64,000 nt of DNA from Bermanella sp044597725. Lineage in GTDB: Bacteria > Pseudomonadota > Gammaproteobacteria > Pseudomonadales > Oceanobacteraceae. The first letter of the stretch is position 1. The number at the start of each line of letters is the position of its first letter. The notes under the pieces were generated by a model. It ran no database searches and was not told the DNA's origin. It was given only the letters and a program-made list of their open reading frames with translations. A program made the translations under genes and the position numbers. The stretch is from positions 1,860,001-1,924,000 of the forward strand of contig NZ_CP139003.1 of assembly GCF_044597725.1 (NCBI RefSeq), read 5' to 3'. This document shows positions 43,437 to 52,290 of the stretch, in pieces.

Positions 43437-44363
43437 ATGTCTTCCGATCAGCAGCATATTAAAGGATACATATTTGGCTTAGCCGCCGTCATAATTTGGT
43501 CTGGCTTTATCCTTATTTCGCGCCAAGGTGGGCTAAGCGAGTTAAATCATTACGATATGATTGCCTTACGTTATGGTACGTGTGCCATGGTCTTGCTGCC
43601 GTTTTGGTGGTTTCGTCAAAGATTTAATTTACTTGAGCCTAAATATTGGTGCGTAGCATTAGTGGGTGGTGTGGGCTACGCATTGTGTACGTTTCAAGGG
43701 TTTCAATTAGCACCCGCTTCCCATGGTGCTTTGCTATTGCCTGGGTCTATGCCTTTGTTTATTTTCTTGCTGGCAATTTTTGTAGGTCAAACCTATTTTA
43801 CTTTGCAAAAGGGCATGGGGATATTATTGATAACCTTGGGCATAGTGGCTCTTTTTTGGCAGCAGCTAATGTCGACCAATGTGCAAAGCGATATTGTAAA
43901 AGGCGATGCGTTATTTTTGCTGGGGGCATTATGTTGGGGCGTATTTTCTATTCTTATTAAGCATTGGAATATTCCTCCATGGCATGCGGTTATTAGTATG
44001 GCGGTATTAACCAGTGTTATGTATTTACCTATGTACTTTTTGTTTGCACCCAAAAATATAGCAATTACTAATATTTCGACTATTGCGCTTCAAATGGTGT
44101 ATCAGGGAATTTTCGCCTCAATTATTCAATTGTATTTTTATGTGCGAGCGGTAGAAATACTAGGAGCCTCGGGGATGGGGAGTTTAATGGCTTTGGTGCC
44201 ACTCATTTCTGGCATTGCAGCAATTTTTATTTTTTCTGAGACGGTTAGTTTTTCCTTGGTATTGGGGTTGTGTCTTGTGGCCATTGGCGCATGGGTTACT
44301 CATTCCAAGTTTCTACAAAACAATAAAACCCTAAACGTTACTTTGGCAGCAAAAGGAGAATGA
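43437..44363 (+). CDS. EamA family transporter (DMT superfamily)
   Basis: 308 residues, about ten membrane helices in two EamA repeats. The first begins YIFGLAAVIIWSGFILISR. The second repeat begins near residue 155 (GDALFLLGALCWGVFSILIK). Start chosen at 43437 (MSSDQQHIKGY): AGTAGG precedes it at good spacing and a TATAAT box lies between it and the upstream ATG. An inner-membrane metabolite exporter or importer; the substrate is unknown. The stop is adjacent to the 4-OT gene, suggesting one mRNA. Confidence 0.88.
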   Translation: MSSDQQHIKGYIFGLAAVIIWSGFILISRQGGLSELNHYDMIALRYGTCAMVLLPFWWFRQRFNLLEPKYWCVALVGGVGYALCTFQGFQLAPASHGALLLPGSMPLFIFLLAIFVGQTYFTLQKGMGILLITLGIVALFWQQLMSTNVQSDIVKGDALFLLGALCWGVFSILIKHWNIPPWHAVISMAVLTSVMYLPMYFLFAPKNIAITNISTIALQMVYQGIFASIIQLYFYVRAVEILGASGMGSLMALVPLISGIAAIFIFSETVSFSLVLGLCLVAIGAWVTHSKFLQNNKTLNVTLAAKGE

Positions 44364-44364
44364 T

Positions 44365-44562
44365 ATGCCATACGTTAATATTAAAATTACCGATGAGCAG
44401 GTAACGGCTCAACAAAAAGCTGATTTAATTGAAGGCGCCACGCAACTATTAGTGGATGTATTAGGTAAAAACCCAGCAACAACCGTCGTCGTGATTGATG
44501 AAGTGAATACCGATAATTGGGGGATTGGTGGAGAAGCCGTATCGGATTTGCGAAGAAAGTAG
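44365..44562 (+). CDS. 4-oxalocrotonate tautomerase family protein
   Basis: 65 residues, the usual 4-OT size. It starts MPYVNIKITDEQVTAQQK, so removal of Met would expose the catalytic Pro1. A conserved segment TTVVVIDEVNTDNWGIGG follows. The fold assembles as a hexamer and catalyses enol-keto tautomerisation, sometimes in aromatic catabolism. AAGGAG lies upstream, and the start is 1 bp after the EamA stop, so the two are co-expressed. No aromatic pathway genes are nearby; the biological substrate is unknown. Confidence 0.9.
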   Translation: MPYVNIKITDEQVTAQQKADLIEGATQLLVDVLGKNPATTVVVIDEVNTDNWGIGGEAVSDLRRK

Positions 44563-44636
44563 ATGAAGTGTTCTTTGAAGGGTGTTCGCTGCAGACTATT
44601 ACTTCGTTTGCCTTTGGCGTAACTACAGTGAAGAAA

Positions 44637-45023
44637 TTAATCTTGCATAGCTCGTGTGTAGATTTCGCGTACAATATCGCCAAGCTCCATTGGTTCGAAT
44701 GGTTTTTCTACGACAGCAACAGCACCTGCATCAAGGAATTTCTGCTTTTCAGATGGCTGAACATTTGCTGTCATAAATACAACCGGCGTAGCGGTGAGTG
44801 AAGGTAATTTTCTCAGTTCAAACAACGTTTGCAGTCCATCCATTTCAGGCATTATTGCATCGAGTATTATTAGTTCTGGTGCAAAAGCTTCTGCTTGTGA
44901 TAGTGCTGAATAACCACCATCACAACTAAGTAGCTTAAACCCAGCTATATCCACCAAGGCCATTTCTGTAATAAGCCGAATGGATTCGTTATCATCTACG
45001 TGCATAACTCTATTCAATGCCAT
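44637..45023 (-). CDS. Stand-alone response regulator receiver (CheY-like)
   Basis: 128 residues, a single REC domain with no output. The acidic pair is HVDDNES at the N-terminus, phosphoacceptor Asp in LIILDAIMPEMDG (near residue 54), Thr in FMTANV and Lys in VEKPFEP. It is the last gene of the phosphorelay cluster and likely takes phosphate from one of the two kinases encoded upstream or relays it to the Hpt domain. Close similarity in layout to the first regulator of the cluster (51699-52088) suggests duplication. Confidence 0.92.
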   Translation of the reverse strand: MALNRVMHVDDNESIRLITEMALVDIAGFKLLSCDGGYSALSQAEAFAPELIILDAIMPEMDGLQTLFELRKLPSLTATPVVFMTANVQPSEKQKFLDAGAVAVVEKPFEPMELGDIVREIYTRAMQD

Positions 45024-45060
45024 CGCCGACTTCTTTTTTATGTGTTATGAGTAGCATGAG

Positions 45061-48054
45061 CTACGTTTTCCTGTTTGGGTTAATGTGACTTTGGATAACG
45101 TCTATTAGTTGCTCTGCTGTTAGTCGTGTTTTCATTAATACTGCTTCGACACTATCGTGTTTTTCATCGCTTACATTATTCCCTGTTAATATAATGATGG
45201 CTGCATCAGGTTGCTCTGCTTTAATAGTGGGGATCAAGTCCCACCCCAATCCATCAGGCAGGCCAATATCCAATAATATGCCACTGTATGTCCGTTTTTT
45301 TAACAATGAGCGCGCACTTTGTAAGTTTGACGCATGATCTAAAGACATTCTATCGTTTACCATTGCACTGATTACAACGTGTAAATCATCATCGTCTTCA
45401 ATATGTAATAGTTTGGGGTGTTCGTGGTCTAATAACCGGCGTTTTACTATGCTTACTAAGCTCTCGTATTCAATAGGCTTGGCTAGCCACTCTATGCTGT
45501 TTGGCTCGCCATTAAATTCGAGTTTGCCTTGTTCCATTTTTGCAGAAATTACTACAATTGGGGTGTTGGCCGTATGAGCTTGTGTTCTGATACGTTGAAT
45601 GATTTCGAGTCCGTTGATATCAGGAAGTTTCAAATCCAACGTAATTAAATCATATTGTTGAGTTTCAAGTGCCGTTAAAGCCTTGAGGCCATCAAGACAA
45701 ACATCTGCGCTATATCCAGCATTCTCAACCATTTCTTTTAACAGTTTAGCAGCATCTACATCATCTTCTATTATTAGAATTTTACTGAGCATAGAGTCGG
45801 GAGCTTTAGGATTACCTTGCTTTTCTGAGCTTAATTCTTTAGCCGCGTTTTCTAGAGGTAACTTAAAGAAAAAACGAACGCCGTTCCCTTCGGTAGATTC
45901 AAAATCAATGCTACCTTTCATGTGTTCAATGAGCTCACGGGATATAGCCAGTCCCAACCCTGTACCTCCTTTTTGGCGAGTATCCGAGCTATCGGCCTGA
46001 GCAAATTTTTGAAAAATTTTATGTCTGAAGTCTTTAGGTATGCCTTTGCCTTGGTCTTGAACACTAACGATAATGTGATCATCGTCAGTTTTTAATTCAA
46101 TCGTTACGGTATCCCTTTCGGGAGAAAATTTAATTGCATTTGATAAAAGGTTAGCGAGTACTTGTTTCAGTCTATGCTCGTCTACTAGTGCGCAGGCTGT
46201 GGGAGCTCTATTGGTTAAGTTAATAGTAACACAGCGCTCTGCGCAATAGGCTTTATTTTCTTCTATTGTTTGCTCTATTATGGGAGTAATAGGCTGGATT
46301 TTCATATCAAAATGCAGTTTACCTGCAGCGATTTTTTCGATATCCAACAAGTCATTAATTAGGTGAGCAAGCCGTTTACTATTACGATAGGCTGTGTTGA
46401 GTATTCTCTCAGACTTTTCAGATAATTCACCTAAATGGCCAGAGAGAACCAAGCCAAGTGCACCAGATACTGATGTTAACGGTGTGCGCAGCTCATGACT
46501 CACGGTGGATATAAATTCGTTTTTCATCAACTCTATGCGCTTACGCTCACTGATGTCATGAGCGATACCCAAAAACCCAGTGATCTTATTCTTATCATCA
46601 CGAATAGGGGTAACTGTCAAAGATACAGATATCAGTTCCCCGTTTTTATTTATATAGGTCCAGTCACGAATTTCAGAGCCTTCGATTGCCGGAAGTGTCA
46701 CAAACAGATCAAACCCTGATATGGGTGTACCCATCTGCTCTGAAAGCGCCTTAGACCGAGCTTCTATTTCGTCAGGGTCATGGAATAGGGCAGGGCTCGC
46801 TAGCCCAATTAGCTCGTCCGCTTGATAGCCTAAAAGGCGTTCTGCCCCTGAATTAAATATAGTAATAATACCTTGTGTATCGGTAGCGATAATCGCTACT
46901 TCAGATGCTGCGGATAAAACATCTGATAACTGTTGATGAAAGTGCTCGCGGGCATTTTTATATTGATCTATCATTTCGTTAGCCAAATGCTGCGCACTCT
47001 CGCGGCGGCCCATTAATACCAGCATCATGATAAAAATAGAGAAGCTTATCCCGCTGCCCAAAATTGGAACTAGCCAATTTTTGCTTCCGATAAACTGCCC
47101 TTTAAAGCTTTTTTGAGCCATGATTTTGATGGTCCACGTTCGACCATAAGATTCAAGCTGGAACAATTTGGTGAGGTTATCATCTACTTCACCATCGTAA
47201 GCTGAGTCGCTTTCGTACATAAGTGTCGTAGGCTCAGTTGACTTTCCATCGAACACTTGAAAATCAAGTTGTATTTCATCCCTATCGAAAATACCTGCAA
47301 TTAAATCATCCATTCTATATGGGCTATAAACATACCCCTTGATCGCTTCCCAGCGTTGCTTTGGAGTATCTAGAGGTAAATTTGTGCGGTACAGCGGTAT
47401 ATACATTAAAAACCCAGCTTGCTCTTTGCCGTGGGTTTCCTGAACGAGTCGAACTTTTCCGCTAATAGTAGTGGTATTCTCCAAAGCTGCGCGGCGCATT
47501 GCTTCTCGTCTGATAGGGTTGGAATACATGTCGTAGCCAAAAGCCGCTAGGTTTCTTCCTGAAAATGGTTCTAAATACTTAATACCTGAGTAGGTTTGGC
47601 GCTCTCCTTTTGGTTTAACGGAATAGTCAGGAAAGCCTTCGGCTTGAATTGCCTTTTCATGATTTTCAAGTTGATTAGCGGGAAAAATCTCAGCGTAGCC
47701 AACACCCTGAATGCCAGGATAGCGTTTTGTGAGTAACAAGGCGCGTACATACTCGTGCCATTGTTGACGGCTAACATTTTCTTCTACTTTCATAAGAGCC
47801 GTGGCTCCTAGTAATATAAGCTCGTGATCCTGAAGACGTTTATCAACAGATTTTAGTATTTGTTTCGCATAAATTTCGAACTGCGTTTGAGCGCTTTTTT
47901 GATCTTGTTGGTATAGGCTAAAGGTTGTTAGACCTGTAAATAATAAACCAAGTAACAAACTAAACCAGGCGGAAATACTGCGAAGGCCAAAGACTGAGCG
48001 TTTATATGAATACTTTTTCTCAGACGGCGGTTTAATGCTATTGCCGTTTTTCAT
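45061..48054 (-). CDS. Hybrid histidine kinase: CHASE-PAS-HisKA-HATPase-REC-REC
   Basis: 997 residues, inner membrane. TM1 is near residues 25-48 and TM2 near 325-350. The periplasmic region between them matches CHASE (VGYAEIFPANQ, GFPDYSVKPKGER, YLEPFSGRNLAAFGYDMYSN). A PAS domain (~375-500) precedes the HisKA H-box SHELRTPLTSVSGALGL and the N/G boxes (LANLLSNAIKF, GTGLGLAISREL). Two receiver domains follow: ILIIEDDVDAAKL with LITLDLKLPD, and LLHIEDDDDLHV with ILLDIGLPD. The external signal is unknown. The start overlaps the upstream kinase stop (48051-48054). Confidence 0.93.
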   Translation of the reverse strand: MKNGNSIKPPSEKKYSYKRSVFGLRSISAWFSLLLGLLFTGLTTFSLYQQDQKSAQTQFEIYAKQILKSVDKRLQDHELILLGATALMKVEENVSRQQWHEYVRALLLTKRYPGIQGVGYAEIFPANQLENHEKAIQAEGFPDYSVKPKGERQTYSGIKYLEPFSGRNLAAFGYDMYSNPIRREAMRRAALENTTTISGKVRLVQETHGKEQAGFLMYIPLYRTNLPLDTPKQRWEAIKGYVYSPYRMDDLIAGIFDRDEIQLDFQVFDGKSTEPTTLMYESDSAYDGEVDDNLTKLFQLESYGRTWTIKIMAQKSFKGQFIGSKNWLVPILGSGISFSIFIMMLVLMGRRESAQHLANEMIDQYKNAREHFHQQLSDVLSAASEVAIIATDTQGIITIFNSGAERLLGYQADELIGLASPALFHDPDEIEARSKALSEQMGTPISGFDLFVTLPAIEGSEIRDWTYINKNGELISVSLTVTPIRDDKNKITGFLGIAHDISERKRIELMKNEFISTVSHELRTPLTSVSGALGLVLSGHLGELSEKSERILNTAYRNSKRLAHLINDLLDIEKIAAGKLHFDMKIQPITPIIEQTIEENKAYCAERCVTINLTNRAPTACALVDEHRLKQVLANLLSNAIKFSPERDTVTIELKTDDDHIIVSVQDQGKGIPKDFRHKIFQKFAQADSSDTRQKGGTGLGLAISRELIEHMKGSIDFESTEGNGVRFFFKLPLENAAKELSSEKQGNPKAPDSMLSKILIIEDDVDAAKLLKEMVENAGYSADVCLDGLKALTALETQQYDLITLDLKLPDINGLEIIQRIRTQAHTANTPIVVISAKMEQGKLEFNGEPNSIEWLAKPIEYESLVSIVKRRLLDHEHPKLLHIEDDDDLHVVISAMVNDRMSLDHASNLQSARSLLKKRTYSGILLDIGLPDGLGWDLIPTIKAEQPDAAIIILTGNNVSDEKHDSVEAVLMKTRLTAEQLIDVIQSHINPNRKT

Positions 48055-50027
48055 GATTCGCCAATCCTTAGCTGAATAAAAAATATGGAGCCACCGCCTT
48101 TGGTGTCACGGTAGCCAACTTTACCGTCCATTTGTTGGCATATTTCGTGAGTAATTGCCAAGCCAAGCCCAGTACCTGGTAACTTGCGATTATCACTACT
48201 GTCTTCTCGGCTAAAGCGCTGAAAAAGTTGTTTTTGGAACTCTTTAGCAACACCCGGGCCGTGATCCCTTATACAAATTTCAATTGATTCTTTCATTTTT
48301 CTAACCGAGATTTCGACTTGTTTTTCCTCAGGGGAAAATTTAATAGCATTAGATAGTAGATTGGCCAGAGCTTGGGTTAGCCTTGGGCCATCAGCGTAGA
48401 CATTCACTGCTGGCCAATGTTTAGGTGTTTGAAGCAGCACTTTACGTTCGTGCAGATAGTCGTCTACTGACTCTATGGCTTCATTCAGGATAGGCCCAAT
48501 TGGCTGGCTTTTGCTATCCATGGTCATTTTACCAGCTACTAATTTTTCCATATCTAATAGATCGTTGATCAGTAGCATCAGGCGTGCGGTATTGCGTTCA
48601 GCAGTGCTTAAAAGTTTTTTTGTTTTTTCGGGGAGTTCGCCGGTAACGCCTCCACTCATTAGCCCTAGAGCACCTCTAATAGCGGTTAATGGCGTTCTTA
48701 ATTCGTGGCTTACTGTTGCAATGAATTCGTCTTTCATTTTGTCGATTTTTTTACTTTCAGTGATATCCTCGACAAGTGACCAAATTATTTTTGTACCGTC
48801 TAATTCTTGGCTCAGCATACCCTGCAGGCGAATAGGGTAACGCGTACCATCTTTTCGGATATACTCTTTTTCAAACGGCCCATAGCCCCCCGTTTCTTGA
48901 AGGCTGGCCAACGCTTTTTGTTCTTCCGGTTCGTATTCTTTCGGGGTTAAATCCCAGTAACTTAGGTTTACAAATTCTTCGTGGGTGTAGCCTGTAGGTG
49001 CAATGAGAGCAGCATTTAAGTCTAGGAACTGTCCGGTTTCAAAATCGTTTAAAGCAATGCCAATAGGTGAGAAGTCAAATAGTCCACGTAGTCGTGCTTC
49101 GCTTTTTTTTAATAAATTATCTGCAGTTACTTCGTTATCGATGTCAACATGAGCGCCGTACATCAAAATAGGATCACCTTCTTCAGACCATTCGAGTACC
49201 TGGCCTTGTGATAAGATCCATTTCCAATATTGCTGTTTATGGCGCATTCGAAACTTGACGCTATAGTCTTTAGCTTTACCAGCAAAGTGCTCTTTTAGTG
49301 CCATTTCGACACGAGTGCTGTCTTCTGGATGCGTAAGATTGCCAAACGTTTCAATACTGGTTGGCTCCAGTTCTTCCAGTGTATAACCAAGCATTTCAGC
49401 CCAGCGTTCATTAAATATTGTTTCACCGGTTTGAACATTGTACTGCCAAGTTCCTAAATTCATACCTTGTACGACTAGCTGCATGCGCTTCTGTACGTCG
49501 TTTAGAGAAGTCTCTAGATTGCCATATTCGTTTCGACGTGCAATGTCGGCCTGAATAAGGTCCTCTACCATAGCTGCTAGGTCTTTCAATTTTTCGATGT
49601 CGGCATTACTGAATAATCTGGGCTTGTTGTCAATCAGGCACAGGGTACCTAGACGATAGCCATCAGTTGTATGCAGTGGCGCCCCAGCATAAAAGCGAAT
49701 ATCTGGTTCATTTTTTACTAATGGATTATCACAAAAACGCTCATCATCTAACGCATTCTCTATAATAAGCGGTTCGCTGCTGAGGATTGCATGTCCACAA
49801 AAGGAGATTTCTCTTGGTGTTTCGCTGGCATCAAGTCCTTGGCGAGACTTGAACCATTGCCGGTTGTTATCAATTAATGAAACTAACGCAATGGGTACAC
49901 AAAATAGATCCCTAGCAAGTCGCGTGATGCGATCAAAGCGTGAATCAGAATCGTTATTGAGCAAGCCAGTTTGGTCAAGTGCCTGTTGACGCTGCACTTC
50001 ATTTTTTGGTCGTGGCGGCGTTTTCAT
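48051..50027 (-). CDS. Cytoplasmic histidine kinase: GAF-PAS-PAS-HisKA-HATPase
   Basis: 658 residues, no membrane helix. GAF (~20-165) has FCVPIALVSLIDNNRQWFKS. The first PAS (~190-305) carries NERWAEMLGYTLEELEP and the second (~310-425) EFVNLSYWDLTPKE. The H-box is SHELRTPLTAIRGALGL (near 440). N and G boxes are LANLLSNAIKFSPEE and LPGTGLGLAITHE. It lacks its own receiver, so it must pass phosphate to the neighbouring REC proteins. The H-box and surrounding helix resemble the hybrid kinase downstream, suggesting a shared ancestor. Confidence 0.93.
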   Translation of the reverse strand: MKTPPRPKNEVQRQQALDQTGLLNNDSDSRFDRITRLARDLFCVPIALVSLIDNNRQWFKSRQGLDASETPREISFCGHAILSSEPLIIENALDDERFCDNPLVKNEPDIRFYAGAPLHTTDGYRLGTLCLIDNKPRLFSNADIEKLKDLAAMVEDLIQADIARRNEYGNLETSLNDVQKRMQLVVQGMNLGTWQYNVQTGETIFNERWAEMLGYTLEELEPTSIETFGNLTHPEDSTRVEMALKEHFAGKAKDYSVKFRMRHKQQYWKWILSQGQVLEWSEEGDPILMYGAHVDIDNEVTADNLLKKSEARLRGLFDFSPIGIALNDFETGQFLDLNAALIAPTGYTHEEFVNLSYWDLTPKEYEPEEQKALASLQETGGYGPFEKEYIRKDGTRYPIRLQGMLSQELDGTKIIWSLVEDITESKKIDKMKDEFIATVSHELRTPLTAIRGALGLMSGGVTGELPEKTKKLLSTAERNTARLMLLINDLLDMEKLVAGKMTMDSKSQPIGPILNEAIESVDDYLHERKVLLQTPKHWPAVNVYADGPRLTQALANLLSNAIKFSPEEKQVEISVRKMKESIEICIRDHGPGVAKEFQKQLFQRFSREDSSDNRKLPGTGLGLAITHEICQQMDGKVGYRDTKGGGSIFFIQLRIGES

Positions 50028-50041
50028 AAAAGTCTCTTTGG

Positions 50042-51706
50042 CTAACCATTTTTTGCGCTATCATCTGCGGCTAGCATCACGCAATTACGCCCCGCATTTT
50101 TAGCGCGATATAAAGCTTTATCTGCACGCTCCAAAAGTTCTTCCGCTTTATCCGTCGGAAACTGATTGTTTTCTGTTATGCCGGCTGAAATCGTGCAAGA
50201 AAAAGAAGTATTGTTGCCCCTAAATTTGATAGCTGCGAAGTCCTCACGCAGACGGTTGACTAAGTCTTTAGCTTGCAGAGCTTCGCAATCTGGTAGTACT
50301 AGCGTGAACTCTTCACCGCCATAACGGCCGAGTTTGTCAGTTGATCTAAAATGCTGCCTTAACAGGGTCCCTATGGCGGCAATTACTAAATCTCCCACTG
50401 CGTGGCCATAGGTGTCGTTAACCGCCTTAAAATGGTCAATGTCTAGCATGACAACGCTGAAGGTCTGTGGCCGACGCTGCGTTAGTTGCCATTGTGTCTG
50501 TAAAGCCTCTTTGATACTGCCGTGTTTTAGTAGGCCAGTGAGGCTATCTCGGTCTCTGCTGCGGTTGAGTTCCCGAAGTTTTTGTATTCTGGTTTGGCAC
50601 AGTTGTACGAGAAGTTTTGTGTCAATAGGTTTCTCTAAAAAAGCATCACCGCCTTTCAATAGTGCTTGGTTTCTAAGTTCTGGGTTAGACTCACCGGATA
50701 AGTATATTACTGGTAAGTGGGCCCAGCGTTCTGTTTGTGAGAGTAAAGCAGTAAGCTCGGCTCCAGAAACTTTGGGTAGGCTGAGATCCATAAGTATTAG
50801 TTCCGGACTAAACTCGCTGACTTTTTCAAATAATTGTTCTGGTTGATGCAGTTTTTCAACTTTCATTTTTGCCTGTTCCAGAACTGATTGGCAATAGGAG
50901 GCCAGTTCTCGATCATCTTCTATAATCATGACTCGTCCGGGGTCTGCATCTTCGGTCTCAATAATAAGCATGAACTTGGAAGCGAGTTTAGCTATGTCTA
51001 GTGGCTTTACAAAGTAACCACTTCCTCCTGCGCGCAGGGCTTGAAGTCGCGCGTTAAAGGTTTCTTCTGCGCCGGTAAAGAATACAGGGCAGCGAATGTG
51101 TTTTAGTTTAGTTTGCCAGTATGATGTTAAGTTTGTATCGCTGTCTCTGAATTGCGTGGCATGATGATCAATAAGTAGGAGATCAGGAGAGGTGGCATTC
51201 TCGTTATCAAGTTGTTCTGCGTCGCTTAGGCAGTGAACTTCGAAACCAAAGCTGTTGAGTTGCGACTGTGCATAATGTGCTAGCATATCGTCGCGCTCAA
51301 CTAACCATATAATTGGTGCTCCTTCAGTGATGGTTTGAGGCTCTGTTTCCTCGTCCTGTTTGGTTTTTCTGTTATCAAAATCCCGAGCCTCTATTAGCTT
51401 ATCGAGCCAGTCAAGCGCTAGCATGTTCTGCTCGTTGGGTGATGACGCTCGTTGTTGCTCTACTTGCTTTTCAAAGCTTTTGGCGGTTTCTCCCAGAGTA
51501 TGAAATCCAAAAGTGCCTGCAGTGCCTGCCATGGTGTGTAAAGCAGCATGAAGTTCACTGAGAAGTTGATGATTGGAACTGTCCGTCGAGAGCTGATTCT
51601 TTAACGTTTCTAGCTGTTCAAAATCAGAAATTAGGCGTTTTTTGTAAGCCGTTTTTAACTCTTTCAACCTGCTGTGTGGCGCAGTTGATCTGTTTGAATT
51701 AACCAT
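50042..51706 (-). CDS. Hpt-REC-REC-GGDEF diguanylate cyclase
   Basis: 554 residues from the ATG at 51706; an upstream GTG (51727) is less likely. The N-terminal Hpt domain has phosphoacceptor H57 in HTMAGTAGTFGF. The first receiver (~125-245) is partly degenerate; LLLIDHH carries the Asp. The second receiver (~255-370) is typical: RVMIIEDDREL, LILMDLSLPK, EKPID. The C-terminal GGDEF domain (~385-550) has an intact active site RYGGEEF and SLTGL-type start, so it probably makes c-di-GMP. It couples the phosphorelay to second-messenger output. The start overlaps the upstream regulator stop. Confidence 0.92.
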   Translation of the reverse strand: MVNSNRSTAPHSRLKELKTAYKKRLISDFEQLETLKNQLSTDSSNHQLLSELHAALHTMAGTAGTFGFHTLGETAKSFEKQVEQQRASSPNEQNMLALDWLDKLIEARDFDNRKTKQDEETEPQTITEGAPIIWLVERDDMLAHYAQSQLNSFGFEVHCLSDAEQLDNENATSPDLLLIDHHATQFRDSDTNLTSYWQTKLKHIRCPVFFTGAEETFNARLQALRAGGSGYFVKPLDIAKLASKFMLIIETEDADPGRVMIIEDDRELASYCQSVLEQAKMKVEKLHQPEQLFEKVSEFSPELILMDLSLPKVSGAELTALLSQTERWAHLPVIYLSGESNPELRNQALLKGGDAFLEKPIDTKLLVQLCQTRIQKLRELNRSRDRDSLTGLLKHGSIKEALQTQWQLTQRRPQTFSVVMLDIDHFKAVNDTYGHAVGDLVIAAIGTLLRQHFRSTDKLGRYGGEEFTLVLPDCEALQAKDLVNRLREDFAAIKFRGNNTSFSCTISAGITENNQFPTDKAEELLERADKALYRAKNAGRNCVMLAADDSAKNG

Positions 51707-52088
51707 TAAAGTTATTCCATAAAGCACGCACTTGATCTGCTAATGTCATTGGGTCAAAAGGTTTAGATATAACCTGTTCGACGCCTAACGCTTTATAGCG
51801 TTGTAGCTCTTCAGGGTGGACTTTGGCCGTCATGAATATAACCAACATTGAGTCACTTATTGCCCCCATTTTTCTTAATTCTGATAGTGTCTCTGGTCCA
51901 TCCATTTCTGGCATCATTACATCTAGTAAAACCACTTGTGGTTTAAACCCTTGAATTACCTCTAACGCTTGCTTGCCAGATTCGCATGTCTTAAGAGTAA
52001 GCCCACCCAGGTCTTCTAGTGCGAGTGTTGCTATCTCACGAATATCAGGATCGTCTTCTACATATAGAATTTTACTAAGGTCAAACAC
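51699..52088 (-). CDS. Stand-alone response regulator receiver (CheY-like)
   Basis: 129 residues, one REC domain. It has YVEDDPDIRE, phosphoacceptor Asp in VVLLDVMMPEMDGPET, FMTAKV and ISKPFDP. First gene of the leftward phosphorelay cluster (52088 to 44637). It resembles the terminal regulator of the same cluster and overlaps the start of the Hpt-GGDEF gene. Probably an intermediate in the relay, e.g. passing phosphate to the Hpt domain. Confidence 0.92.
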   Translation of the reverse strand: MFDLSKILYVEDDPDIREIATLALEDLGGLTLKTCESGKQALEVIQGFKPQVVLLDVMMPEMDGPETLSELRKMGAISDSMLVIFMTAKVHPEELQRYKALGVEQVISKPFDPMTLADQVRALWNNFNG

Positions 52089-52229
52089 AGCACCTTCCTT
52101 TTTCGCGTTTTGACACTCTAATACTAGTTAAGGAATTTGAAACCGCCATATTTTGGTAAGTAAAGCCGAGCTATGTTTGACTCGAGGAAGGTGGGAAGGG
52201 GTTAACGTTGAACGGGTGACGATTCTAGA

Positions 52230-52259
52230 TGAGTGCTTAGTTATTCCACTAAGCACTCA
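52230..52259. terminator. Hairpin after the BCCT gene
   Basis: Perfect 12-bp stem TGAGTGCTTAGT/ACTAAGCACTCA with loop TATTCC, 31 bp past the BCCT stop. No U-tract on the minus strand, so termination efficiency is uncertain. Confidence 0.55.
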
Positions 52260-52290
52260 GTATTAATCATTCACAATTAATAATTTTAAA

